This document shows, piece after piece, positions 7,368-12,881 of a DNA stretch of 12,881 nucleotides. The notes under the pieces were generated by a model that worked only from the letters and a program-made list of their open reading frames with translations, did not search any database and was not told where the DNA came from. This DNA comes from Planctomycetota bacterium (lineage in GTDB: Bacteria; Planctomycetota; Phycisphaerae; SM23-33), in the NCBI GenBank assembly GCA_003644335.1, contig QNCB01000009.1:1-12881 (forward strand), read 5' to 3'. Position 1 is the stretch's first letter, and every line of letters begins with the position of its first letter. Made by a program: the position numbers and the translations under genes.

Positions 7368-7450
7368 CCCAGCACTTATTTGCAAAAATTTGGGATGTCG
7401 GTTTTTATAGAGGCTAACAACTCTCTGAAACTTTGCAAATAAGTGCTGGG
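7368..7450. mobile_element. 83-bp MITE-like element with perfect 19-bp terminal inverted repeats
   Basis: CCCAGCACTTATTTGCAAA at 7368-7386 is the exact reverse complement of 7432-7450. A 45-base AT-rich centre without an ORF separates the two arms. No clear target duplication is visible in the immediate flanks. The size, the perfect ends and the absence of coding fit a non-autonomous insertion element, or else a strong transcription-ending hairpin for the gene at 7093-7323. Only one copy is present in this window, so mobility is not shown. Confidence 0.6.
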
Positions 7451-7475
7451 TTGGATATTGGATATTCAATTTTGG

Positions 7476-7501
7476 CTCAGCCGTGGGCGGCTGTGCTACA
7501 T
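7476..7501. repeat. Solo half of palindromic repeat family A
   Basis: CAGCCG (7478-7483) and CGGCTG (7488-7493) form a hairpin around TGGG, followed by TGCTACAT. This matches one end of the two-hairpin elements at 4764-4862 and 9066-9163. The other half is absent, so it is a degraded or single-hairpin version. It lies 42 bases before the start of the recombinase gene and could affect its leader. Confidence 0.6.
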
Positions 7502-7542
7502 AAAAAACATGGACGGGACGTCCATACTACGGAGCGTTTGGC

Positions 7543-8520
7543 TTGACTCGGATCGTTCAAAATTTCCTGGACTACATCGACGTCGAGCGGAACTTCTCTA
7601 CCCATACCGTCCGGTCATACGCGGCAGACTTGCACCAATTTTGTCGGTATCTCGTCGCAGTCGCTCTCGGCGAGGACCCCGCGGATCTCTCGCTGGAGAA
7701 CCTCCCAGCCTGGGACGCTATCGACCCGCAACGCCTGGAGCAGCAGCTACTCTCGCTCGACCCGCCCAAAGCCAGGCGGTACCTCGCCAAGCTCCGCAAC
7801 GGCGATTACAGCAAGTCCACCGCTGCGAGGAAACTCGCTACGCTGCGAAGTTTTTACAAATATCTCGTCCGCCAGGGGCTGGTGGAAACCTCGCCCCTGA
7901 GTGTCATCCGCACGCCCAGGCGGGACCAGACCCTGCCCAAATTCCTCGACATCGGCCAAATGGCCAGGCTGCTGGATACGCCGGACACCACTACGTTGCT
8001 AGGCTCGCGAGACCGGGCGATTCTGGAGACGATTTACTCCGCTGGGCTGAGAATCAGCGAGGTCGTCGCGCTGAATATCGAGGATATGCGGGAGTTCGAC
8101 GGAGCGGTTCGCGTTCGAGGCAAAGGCCGAAAGGAAAGACTAGCCCCGATCGGCAAGGGGGCCTTGCGAGCGGTCAGCCATTACCTCGCCAGCAGGCGGG
8201 CCAGTGCGACAGGCCTGGCGACCGGGCCATTGTTCGTCAATCGTTCAGCGGGTAGGCTGACGGGCAGATCGATCCGCCGCAAGCTCGATAAGTACATGAG
8301 ACAGGCTGGTATCCCCACGCATATCAGCCCGCACACGCTCCGGCACAGTTTCGCGACGCACATGCTCAACGCCGGAGCTGACCTGCGAAGCGTGCAGGAA
8401 ATGCTAGGCCACGAAAATCTCTCGACCACGCAAATCTACACACACCTGACAACCAAACGCCTACGAAAAGTCTACAACAACGCCCACCCGCTAGCTCGAA
8501 AAACAAATCCGAAATCCTAA
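7543..8520 (+). CDS. xerC: Tyrosine recombinase XerC/XerD type
   Basis: This 325-residue protein is a tyrosine site-specific recombinase of the XerC/XerD group, which resolve chromosome dimers at dif sites. The N-terminal SAM-like DNA-binding domain spans about 1-125 (LDYIDVERNFSTHTVRSYAADL, TAARKLATLRSFYKYLVRQG). The catalytic domain follows, with all expected residues: R170 in SAGLRISEV, K194 in RVRGKGRKERL, H264 and R267 in HTLRHSFATHML, H290 in MLGHENLSTTQ and nucleophile Y299 in QIYTH. It is slightly longer than typical (about 300) owing to an insert near 42-85. The start is TTG 7543, with GGAG at 7531-7534 placed 8 bases upstream. The last codons (KTNPKS) come from an AAATCCGAAATCC repeat word. 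The linked parB supports a chromosome-maintenance role. Choosing XerC over XerD is uncertain. Confidence 0.92.
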   Translation: MTRIVQNFLDYIDVERNFSTHTVRSYAADLHQFCRYLVAVALGEDPADLSLENLPAWDAIDPQRLEQQLLSLDPPKARRYLAKLRNGDYSKSTAARKLATLRSFYKYLVRQGLVETSPLSVIRTPRRDQTLPKFLDIGQMARLLDTPDTTTLLGSRDRAILETIYSAGLRISEVVALNIEDMREFDGAVRVRGKGRKERLAPIGKGALRAVSHYLASRRASATGLATGPLFVNRSAGRLTGRSIRRKLDKYMRQAGIPTHISPHTLRHSFATHMLNAGADLRSVQEMLGHENLSTTQIYTHLTTKRLRKVYNNAHPLARKTNPKS

Positions 8521-8926
8521 TATCGAAACTGCTTGTTCCTCACAGTTTGTTGTGAAAAACTATGAACAACCGGTGGAAAACCTTTCAACTGAGCGTTGAC
8601 AACTGCCTGGTTTACCATCGACTACCACCAGCGAAATAGCCTCGCCAAACAACCCCTCGCGTCAATCTCCAAGTAAACCACAATTATAAACGTCTTTGTC
8701 AACAACTTTTCACCAAGAATCCCGTCGAGATTATTTAATATAACCTCTTGTCACAGACGTTGTTACTCAATATTTCCCCAAGCTTCTCACACAAAACACA
8801 CACCCTACCAGTTACTACATACTATTTTTAAAATATTATCGAAAAGAAAACAACATCCACAAACCAGGCATCTCAAATAGCTAAACCCTTGCAAACAAGC
8901 ATCGCCTCTCCTTCCATTTCATAAAA
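8521..8926. other. Gene-free, G-poor spacer between xerC and parB
   Basis: I see no credible gene here on either strand. Over 8701-8880 my hand count gives about 15 G against 47 C on the + strand, a strong local asymmetry, together with AT-rich runs such as TTTTTAAAATATTATC. TGTGAAAAA at 8551-8559 reads TTTTTCACA on the other strand, which fits a relaxed DnaA-box pattern; GGTGGAAAACC at 8572-8582 is a near match. Two xerC/parB-side genes converge on it. This is compatible with an origin or other replication-linked site, but canonical clustered DnaA boxes are not visible. Confidence 0.4.
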
Positions 8927-9014
8927 TCCGTGTTTATCTGTGTGATCCGTGCTTCGCCGTTTTTTTCCTTCTTACAAAAAAATTCGCGTTTATCAGTGTC
9001 CATTCGTGGTTCGC
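8927..9014 (+). repeat. Dispersed GTTTATC-type repeat, two tandem-like copies
   Basis: TCCGTGTTTATCTGTG at 8927-8942 continues with ATCCGTGCTTCGC. The related TTCGCGTTTATCAGTGTCC at 8983-9001 continues with ATTCGTGGTTCGC. They share their order with each other and with the copy at 71-102. The spacer between them is T-rich. No gene is supported; the long - strand reading frame across this stretch is a by-product of the repeats. Confidence 0.6.
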
Positions 9015-9065
9015 TTTTCTTTTCCAAAAATACCGCTATTGTCAGAACCAATTGCAAAACTATCC

Positions 9066-9163
9066 GGGAATGTAGCACAGTCGCCCTCGACTGTGTTGAA
9101 CTTGCCACATTTCCAGTGTTTTTCATACGACCTGCCCAGCCGAGGGCGGCCAGGCTATATTTC
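9066..9163. repeat. Palindromic two-hairpin repeat (family A), copy 2
   Basis: This copy is inverted relative to 4764-4862 and matches its reverse complement over the full length. Its left hairpin is CACAGTCG (9076-9083), loop CCCT and CGACTGTG (9088-9095), a perfect 8-bp stem. In copy 1 the same stem reads with a C-G pair where this one has a T-A pair, so both strands of the stem changed together. The right hairpin around 9135-9153 is less perfect. It ends 14 bases from the parB stop and could terminate parB transcription. Confidence 0.85.
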
Positions 9164-9176
9164 TGCAATTGGCTCG

Positions 9177-10223
9177 TTAGTCCTGCGTTTCCAGTCCCAG
9201 CGCACCAGCTATGCGGTCGAAGTCGTCCAAATTGTAATATTCCACGACGATACGCCCGCGGTGTTTGGCTCGGCCTGGCAGGACGGTTACCCTCGTGCCA
9301 ACCCGTTCGGTTAACTGTTGCTCGATATCCCGCAAATAAGCAGGCTTGGCCGGAGTCGATTTTTTGGCTGGCAACTTGGCGTCCTGCCCCTGAATAGCAG
9401 ACTTCCGGGCTGCGATCAGCTCGACCAACTTGCGAACGCTCAGCCCCTCGCTAATCACCCGCTGGGCCCAGTCAAGCTGACTGTCCGAAACCAGCGACAC
9501 GCCCACGAGTACTTTTGCGTGACCAAAACTAAGCTGACCCGCTACGATAAAATCCTGGACTTCAGGAGGTAACTCTAGTATTCGCAAATAGTTAGCGATT
9601 GTGGCCCGGGGTAAGCCCAGGTGCTTGGCTACTTGCTCCTGGGTTAGTTTGAATCGGCTTATGCACTCGCGATATGCCCGGGCTTGCTCGATGGGGTTCA
9701 GATCCGCTCGCTGAATGTTTTCGATAACCGCCCATTCCATCATCTGCTGGGCGGAAGCCTGGCGAACGATGCAAGGCACTGTCTTAAAACCTGCCTGCTG
9801 GGCAGCTCGCAGACGTCGCTCGCCCGCAATCAGCACGAAAGGCTTGTTTACGCCCATAGCTGTGTTGGCGGGGGTAACAATCAAAGGCTGAAGTATGCCC
9901 TGCTCTTGGATGCTCCGGGTAAGCTCGCTCAAGGCGGTGCTGTCAAAATCTTGGCGAGGCTGATGTGGGTTGGTCGCGATCTGATCAATAACTATTTCGT
10001 CCGGGCTGACAGACGACGCGCCAGCTTGGCTTGTCGCGGCGGTTGGTTGGGTTTGTTTGCTGTCAGCTGAAGCCTGGGCTGCGTCAGGCTGGGGCACTTC
10101 GCGGGACAGAGCGGGGGTATGTACGCCCGGGCCATTGATTAAGCTATTCAGCCCTCTGCCCAGACGACGCTTGGGGACAATCTTCTTCGAACCCTTGGAC
10201 CGATGCTTGTTCTTGTGTGTCAT
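9177..10223 (-). CDS. parB: Chromosome-partitioning protein ParB
   Basis: This 348-residue protein is a ParB/Spo0J-type DNA clamp. It binds parS, hydrolyses CTP and spreads on DNA near the origin. In order: a basic N-terminus with the ParA-stimulating-type segment RRLGRGLNSLI (19-29); a Gln/Ala-rich flexible stretch; the ParB/Srx CTP-binding domain with NPHQPRQDF (85-93) and GERRLRAAQQAGF (134-146); ENIQRADLNPIEQARAY (168-184); a helix-turn-helix at about 193-214 (LTQEQVAKHLGLPRATIANY); and a C-terminal dimerisation domain (about 296-343). The start is ATG 10223, with CAGGAG at 10232-10237. An upstream in-frame start at 10313 would run through the predicted promoter and lacks conserved sequence. 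Two parS sites lie 345 and 445 bases upstream. No parA adjoins it, which is unusual for this pair. Confidence 0.96.
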   Translation of the reverse strand: MTHKNKHRSKGSKKIVPKRRLGRGLNSLINGPGVHTPALSREVPQPDAAQASADSKQTQPTAATSQAGASSVSPDEIVIDQIATNPHQPRQDFDSTALSELTRSIQEQGILQPLIVTPANTAMGVNKPFVLIAGERRLRAAQQAGFKTVPCIVRQASAQQMMEWAVIENIQRADLNPIEQARAYRECISRFKLTQEQVAKHLGLPRATIANYLRILELPPEVQDFIVAGQLSFGHAKVLVGVSLVSDSQLDWAQRVISEGLSVRKLVELIAARKSAIQGQDAKLPAKKSTPAKPAYLRDIEQQLTERVGTRVTVLPGRAKHRGRIVVEYYNLDDFDRIAGALGLETQD

Positions 10224-10268
10224 AATACCAACTCCTGTAAAGGAAACCCGTATAGAAACCTCAGAGAT

Positions 10269-10297
10269 AAAATACCAAGTATCCAAGAGCATGACAA
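10269..10297 (-). promoter_or_regulatory. Candidate sigma-70-type promoter for parB
   Basis: Read on the - strand, TTGTCA (10297-10292) is followed after 17 bases by TATTTT (10274-10269). The first hexamer matches the -35 consensus at five of six positions and the second matches the -10 at four. The ATG lies about 46 bases downstream of the -10. Both hexamers fall inside the longer open frame, which favours the shorter ParB start at 10223. Confidence 0.5.
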
Positions 10298-10352
10298 TAA
10301 GTAATTTACTCAAACTGACCGATTTTCAGCAATCCAACCGCGGGGTTGTTGA

Positions 10353-10385
10353 CTGGTTGATTAGTTAACAGGTTAACAGGTTAAC
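10353..10385. repeat. GTTAAC array, left arm of an inverted repeat
   Basis: GTTAAC occurs at 10364-10369, 10372-10377 and 10380-10385, with an exact 8-bp period. The preceding word CTGGTTGATTAGTTAAC pairs, with 20 of 25 matches, to the inverted arm at 10499-10523. The word TGGTTGATTAGT appears again at 10593-10604 beside the first parS site. The array lies 56-88 bases upstream of the parB -35, in a position suited to an operator or a partition-complex binding array. The binding protein is unknown. Confidence 0.55.
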
Positions 10386-10498
10386 TGGGAAAAGAGTACA
10401 AAAAGATTACAAAACAAATACGCCAAAGCTCTCTGTCCAGATAAGACCTGGAAAACAAGGGTTTTCGACGCTGTAAAGGTTTGTGTAATTCTTTACTA

Positions 10499-10523
10499 AT
10501 TAACTAGTTAACCAACCAACCAG
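10499..10523. repeat. GTTAAC array, right arm
   Basis: TTAACTAGTTAA at 10500-10511 is a perfect 12-bp palindrome. It is followed by CCAACCAACCAG, which mirrors the CTGGTTG.TT word of the left arm at 10353-10377. The region between the arms (about 120 bases) is A-rich and includes a small hairpin GAAAAC/GTTTTC at 10451-10466. Confidence 0.5.
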
Positions 10524-10567
10524 CTACTCGAACCGGTCGGTTTGAATAATTCAGGAAAAGAGAAAAA

Positions 10568-10583
10568 AGTTCCACGTGGAACA
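10568..10583. promoter_or_regulatory. parS site 1
   Basis: AGTTCCACGTGGAACA matches the parS palindrome TGTTCCACGTGGAACA at 15 of 16 bases, with only the outermost base differing. It is a binding and loading site for ParB, encoded 345 bases away. Confidence 0.85.
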
Positions 10584-10667
10584 GGGGCTGGGTGGTTGAT
10601 TAGTGGGCCAGTAAACAAGTACAGAGATCTCGCGGAGATCGCAGCACCCCGCTGGTAGCGCCCCCCA

Positions 10668-10683
10668 TGTTCCACGTGGAACA
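10668..10683. promoter_or_regulatory. parS site 2
   Basis: TGTTCCACGTGGAACA is a perfect 16-bp palindrome equal to the known parS consensus. It starts exactly 100 bases after the first site. Because it begins one base after an A, it creates ATG and a spurious reading frame beginning MFHVEH. Confidence 0.92.
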
Positions 10684-10874
10684 TCAAGCCCAGCTATCTA
10701 CAACAGAGTGCAGGGTGGGAGATGAAATCCTGACACTGCCATTTGGTATCAAGGCTGAATATAAAATTTGGCTTGGTTCAAAAAATAAGCATTTCCAGGT
10801 TACGCTTAAGAAGGGCGGGTGGTTCCTGAGGAACGAGGGGTTCACCCACGCGGCGATTTTTTTGACGGGAGAAT

Positions 10875-11133
10875 AGGATTTACAGGATTTTTTTCACAGC
10901 CATCCCATAGACAGCGGAAATTTGGTTGTTAGTCGCATTTTAACCAATGAACATACAGGGCTGCGGCTGGGTCGTCAGAATGTCAATCCGCATTTTTTTT
11001 AGCTCCGTAGGAGCGACATCTTAAACTTTTCCCAAGGCCAACACAAAGATGCCGCTCCTACGGAGCTGTTAAGCCTTTGTGTTGTGGGATGGCTGTGGAT
11101 TTTTTTATTCATCTTGTTTTATCCTGTTATCCT
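10875..11133. repeat. Nested palindromic composite repeat
   Basis: Three inverted pairs are nested. Outermost are AGGATTTACAGGAT (10875-10888) and ATCCTGTTATCCT (11121-11133), equal apart from one indel and one substitution. Next are CACAGCCATCCCA (10895-10907) and its exact complement TGGGATGGCTGTG (11085-11097). The core is AGCTCCGTAGGAGCGACATCT (11001-11021, one base longer than allowed for a simple match to quote further) against 11047-11067 with one mismatch. CAACACAAAG (11039-11048) also pairs with 11075-11084, giving an alternative fold. No credible gene lies in 10684-11277. Confidence 0.75.
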
Positions 11134-11249
11134 ATCTAAAGTTCAACCACGCGCAGGCCGGGGGCGGGAACGACACGGGGAGCTAGGGCGTGTCTAAGAC
11201 GCTGGTTTGGGGTAGTTTACAACAAATTTCGGACACAATATTTTGCGAC

Positions 11250-11276
11250 ATAACTCTTTATATATAAAAGAGTTAT
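11250..11276 (-). terminator. AT-rich hairpin just after the membrane-protein gene
   Basis: ATAACTCTTT (11250-11259) pairs perfectly with AAAGAGTTAT (11267-11276) around a 7-base loop. It starts 2 bases beyond the stop codon of the - strand gene. The stem is AT-rich and no clean U-run follows it, so termination is possible but weakly supported; it could also be an operator-like palindrome. Confidence 0.35.
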
Positions 11277-11277
11277 C

Positions 11278-12105
11278 TTATTGGTCCGCTTCTTTAAGGG
11301 CTTTTGCGAAGGCTTTGTTTTCTGGTTTTGCGAGCAGGCTGTTGAAGCTGGAAGACGGGAGGAACTCCACTCGGCCTGTGGCGTATAGTACGGTTCTGCC
11401 TGGTTTTGGGTAGTTTGCGAAATTATCGATGAAATCGCAAGCCAGGATTTTGTATCGGCCCGCTGTGTCGTCCGGGCTACTGAGATGGTTTGGTTGGAGG
11501 TAGAAAAAGCCTACTTTCCGTTTGTCGTTGGCTGGGCTTTTTAGCCAGGCTGGTTCGACGCCTGAGATTTCCAGGAGGTCTTGCAGGGTTTTTGGCGGTT
11601 TTTCAGGTTTCAGGCTCATAGCTTGGAACAGTCTGTCCAGCCGAATTCGTGTTGTCTGGATATGCTTTTGTTCCTGGAGATAGGCCCGGCGGGTGTACAC
11701 AGCCGGTATGCCGCAAGCCGCGCCCACAGCCCCAGCTGCGAGCATTATAGCACCCAATGGCAGGAGCGCTGCTCGGAGCGTTTGGCTTGGGGAATAGTTG
11801 AACATGGAGAATATTATCAGATAAGCCATGATCGGGAAGATCGGAGCTGCGATAAGCAGGCTGACGACAGGCCTGTCCAGAGCTTTGTGACAGACGACAA
11901 AAACCGCCCCCGCAGCTATGCAGCCTGCCAGCCCGGCCAGGAACGATACCAAAACGCCCTTGCCCAATGTTATGCCCTTGCCCGCGGACAAACGTGACAG
12001 CGATCGGCGAAAGAGTACCCCGCCACCCGCAAGCCAAGCTACGATAAACACCAGCACCAACGGTAGCTGCCAAACTTGGAACAAACTTCCTGGATTCGCA
12101 AGCAC
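11278..12105 (-). CDS. Four-helix membrane protein with pilin-like C-terminal domain
   Basis: A 275-residue protein with four hydrophobic helices (about 13-32, 50-71, 79-102, 112-136), then a soluble C-terminal domain of about 130 residues. The end of that domain, RTVLYATGRVEFLP (237-250), resembles the RxVLYADGHVE motif common at the ends of planctomycete pseudopilin-like proteins, with Thr-Gly-Arg in place of Asp-Gly-His. That likeness is inference; I know no family name for the whole. I place the start at GTG 12105 because AGGAG (12117-12113) lies 7 bases upstream, the same arrangement as in parB. The longer frame to 12276 would begin inside an AATCCGAAATC repeat, whose translation is typical repeat-derived sequence. 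An in-frame ATG at 12123 is a third option. It is divergent from the PAS gene at 12377. Confidence 0.75.
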   Translation of the reverse strand: MLANPGSLFQVWQLPLVLVFIVAWLAGGGVLFRRSLSRLSAGKGITLGKGVLVSFLAGLAGCIAAGAVFVVCHKALDRPVVSLLIAAPIFPIMAYLIIFSMFNYSPSQTLRAALLPLGAIMLAAGAVGAACGIPAVYTRRAYLQEQKHIQTTRIRLDRLFQAMSLKPEKPPKTLQDLLEISGVEPAWLKSPANDKRKVGFFYLQPNHLSSPDDTAGRYKILACDFIDNFANYPKPGRTVLYATGRVEFLPSSSFNSLLAKPENKAFAKALKEADQ

Positions 12106-12197
12106 TTGTATACTCCTGTACATAAAGGCCCGGGTCGGCAAAACCTGCCGTACATCAGACAGAGATTGTACCGCGCGGGCAGCCAAAAAGCAATTGC

Positions 12198-12264
12198 GGA
12201 TTTCGGATTTTAGATTTCGGATTGTGTTTGTTCGCAGCGAAATCCGAAATCCACAATCTGAAAT
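12198..12264. repeat. ATTTCGGATT palindromic repeat between divergent genes
   Basis: GGATTTCGGATTT (12198-12210) is the exact complement of 12240-12252. A second pair, ATTTCGGATTGTG (12214-12226) and CACAATCTGAAAT (12252-12264), has one mismatch. Because the pairs overlap, alternative hairpins are possible. The same words occur at 2988-3036, 6868-6930 and at the end of xerC. Confidence 0.75.
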
Positions 12265-12290
12265 AAATATCCCCACTTCCGTAACAATGC

Positions 12291-12318
12291 TTGTAAATAA
12301 TCGAGATATCGCTATATT
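12291..12318 (+). promoter_or_regulatory. Candidate promoter for the PAS sensor gene
   Basis: TTGTAA (12291-12296) and TATATT (12313-12318) are spaced by 16 bases in an AT-rich stretch 59 bases before the ATG at 12377. The match is moderate, and short AT-rich hexamers arise easily by chance here. Confidence 0.3.
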
Positions 12319-12376
12319 TAATGGGGTATCATTGAGGGTGTGCGGGAAGAGTGTGGTTTTACGGAAGTGAGATGGG

Positions 12377-12881
12377 ATGATTGCTGTCAGCGAGTTTATG
12401 GGCGTGGTGTTTTGGTTCGTCTTGGTTGTAGCTTGCGGTTTGGCTGGCCTGGCTTGTTTTTATGCGCTCAGGTTGCGTCGCAAGCTGGGTGAGAGGCAGG
12501 CTATAGAGAAAAAACTTCGCATCAACCAGCGGGAATATCGCGCGATTCTCGACAGCGTGAACATCGGCATTACGCTGCTGGACACGAATATGCAGGTGCT
12601 CTCGACCAATCGCCAGATGCACCAATGGTTCCCCGATGTGCCTTTCTCGGCCAAGCCTATCTGCTTCGCAGCTTACAACGACCCGCCCCTGGAAAGCCCG
12701 TGCAGTTACTGCCCCGTCGTGGAGACCTATCGCGATGGCAAGGTGCACGAATCGGTCAAAACCGTTCCGGGCAAGGGCGGCGAGGAGACTCGCAACTTTC
12801 GCATTATCTCCAGCCCGATAACCGATAGCGGCGGCAAGCTGCTCGGAGCGATCGAACTGACCGAAGACATAACCCATCGCA
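12377..12881 (+). CDS. Membrane-anchored PAS sensor protein, 3' end outside window
   Basis: An open frame of 168 codons that runs off the right edge. It starts with one hydrophobic helix (about 8-30, VVFWFVLVVACGLAGLACFY), followed by a short basic and coiled linker (LRRKLGERQAIEKKLRINQ). A PAS domain follows from about residue 53 (YRAILDSVNIGITLLDTNMQVLSTN) to the HITD-like end GAIELTEDITHR. Within it lies CSYCPVVETYRDGKVHE. This CxxCP motif (C109, C112) recurs in PAS domains of sensor kinases and may hold a metal or a disulphide. A histidine kinase core is expected beyond the edge but is not seen. GTGAG at 12367-12371 lies 5 bases before the ATG. It could be the kinase for one of the orphan receivers in this window, but nothing here proves it. 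Confidence 0.85.
   Translation, partial: MIAVSEFMGVVFWFVLVVACGLAGLACFYALRLRRKLGERQAIEKKLRINQREYRAILDSVNIGITLLDTNMQVLSTNRQMHQWFPDVPFSAKPICFAAYNDPPLESPCSYCPVVETYRDGKVHESVKTVPGKGGEETRNFRIISSPITDSGGKLLGAIELTEDITHR

Noticed and set aside
7368..7450. CRISPR-like pair of repeats
   Set aside because: The two copies are inverted, not direct, and there are only two, so it is not an array.
8701..8900. dif site for the Xer recombinase
   Set aside because: I looked for a 28-bp dif-like site with two half-sites around a 6-bp centre and saw no convincing match.
8881..9168. 95-residue - strand ORF between xerC and parB
   Set aside because: It is made of GTTTATC-type and family A repeats read through in one frame, with no ribosome site.
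10224..10313. 30-residue upstream extension of ParB
   Set aside because: It overlaps the predicted promoter and lies upstream of a good ribosome site and ATG; the sequence is not ParB-like.
10667..10876. 69-residue ORF beginning MFHVEH
   Set aside because: Its first codons are simply the translation of the parS palindrome. There is no ribosome site before the ATG, and its stop lies in a repeat. No recognisable domain.
12359..12877. 172-residue - strand ORF
   Set aside because: It is the shadow of the open + strand PAS sensor frame, which has a membrane helix and clear PAS motifs.

Overview
The window (12,881 bp) looks like chromosomal DNA of a Planctomycetota bacterium, possibly Phycisphaerae-like. 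This rests on the gene style (GC-rich coding, many orphan and hybrid two-component proteins, lineage-type hypothetical proteins) and on gene-free spacers packed with short dispersed palindromic repeats. It is an inference from texture, not a database result. No rRNA, tRNA, CRISPR array, transposase or phage gene was seen.

Left part (1-4918). After a repeat-bearing leader come four tightly packed + strand genes: a stand-alone receiver (262-732), a cyclodeaminase/cyclohydrolase-fold protein (756-1385), a small CxxC...HxxC protein (1395-1913) and a lipoprotein (1910-2911, 4-base overlap). They look like one transcript. After a dispersed repeat comes a secreted/membrane protein with an RDD tail (3088-4761).

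Middle (4919-7542). On the - strand lies a PAS-GAF protein with a C-terminal receiver. Where a kinase core should be, it has only a degenerate dimerisation helix and a Pro-rich linker. Repeats and a 76-residue unknown protein (7093-7323) follow. Next are a MITE-like 83-bp inverted-repeat element and a solo hairpin.

Chromosome-maintenance part (7543-10683). A XerC/D-type recombinase (+) and ParB (-) converge on a 656-bp gene-free spacer whose middle is strikingly G-poor. ParB has a good promoter. Behind it lie an array of GTTAAC palindromes and two parS sites exactly 100 bp apart. No parA is in the window. ParB and parS should act together in origin segregation, and XerC in dimer resolution. 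The origin may therefore be near, but dnaA is not here.

Right part (10684-12881). 10684-11277 is gene-free and holds a nested palindromic composite repeat. Then come a - strand four-helix membrane protein with a pilin-like tail (start corrected to a GTG at 12105) and, divergently, the N-terminal part of a membrane PAS sensor protein that runs off the window.

Gene-free stretches over 300 bases are 6785-7092 (dispersed repeat), 8521-9176 (G-poor spacer plus two repeats) and 10224-11277 (parB promoter, GTTAAC array, parS, composite palindrome). The most notable non-gene signal is the set of at least five families of short inverted or palindromic repeats. Two of these have full copies in opposite orientation within the window, and one shows a base-pair-preserving change.
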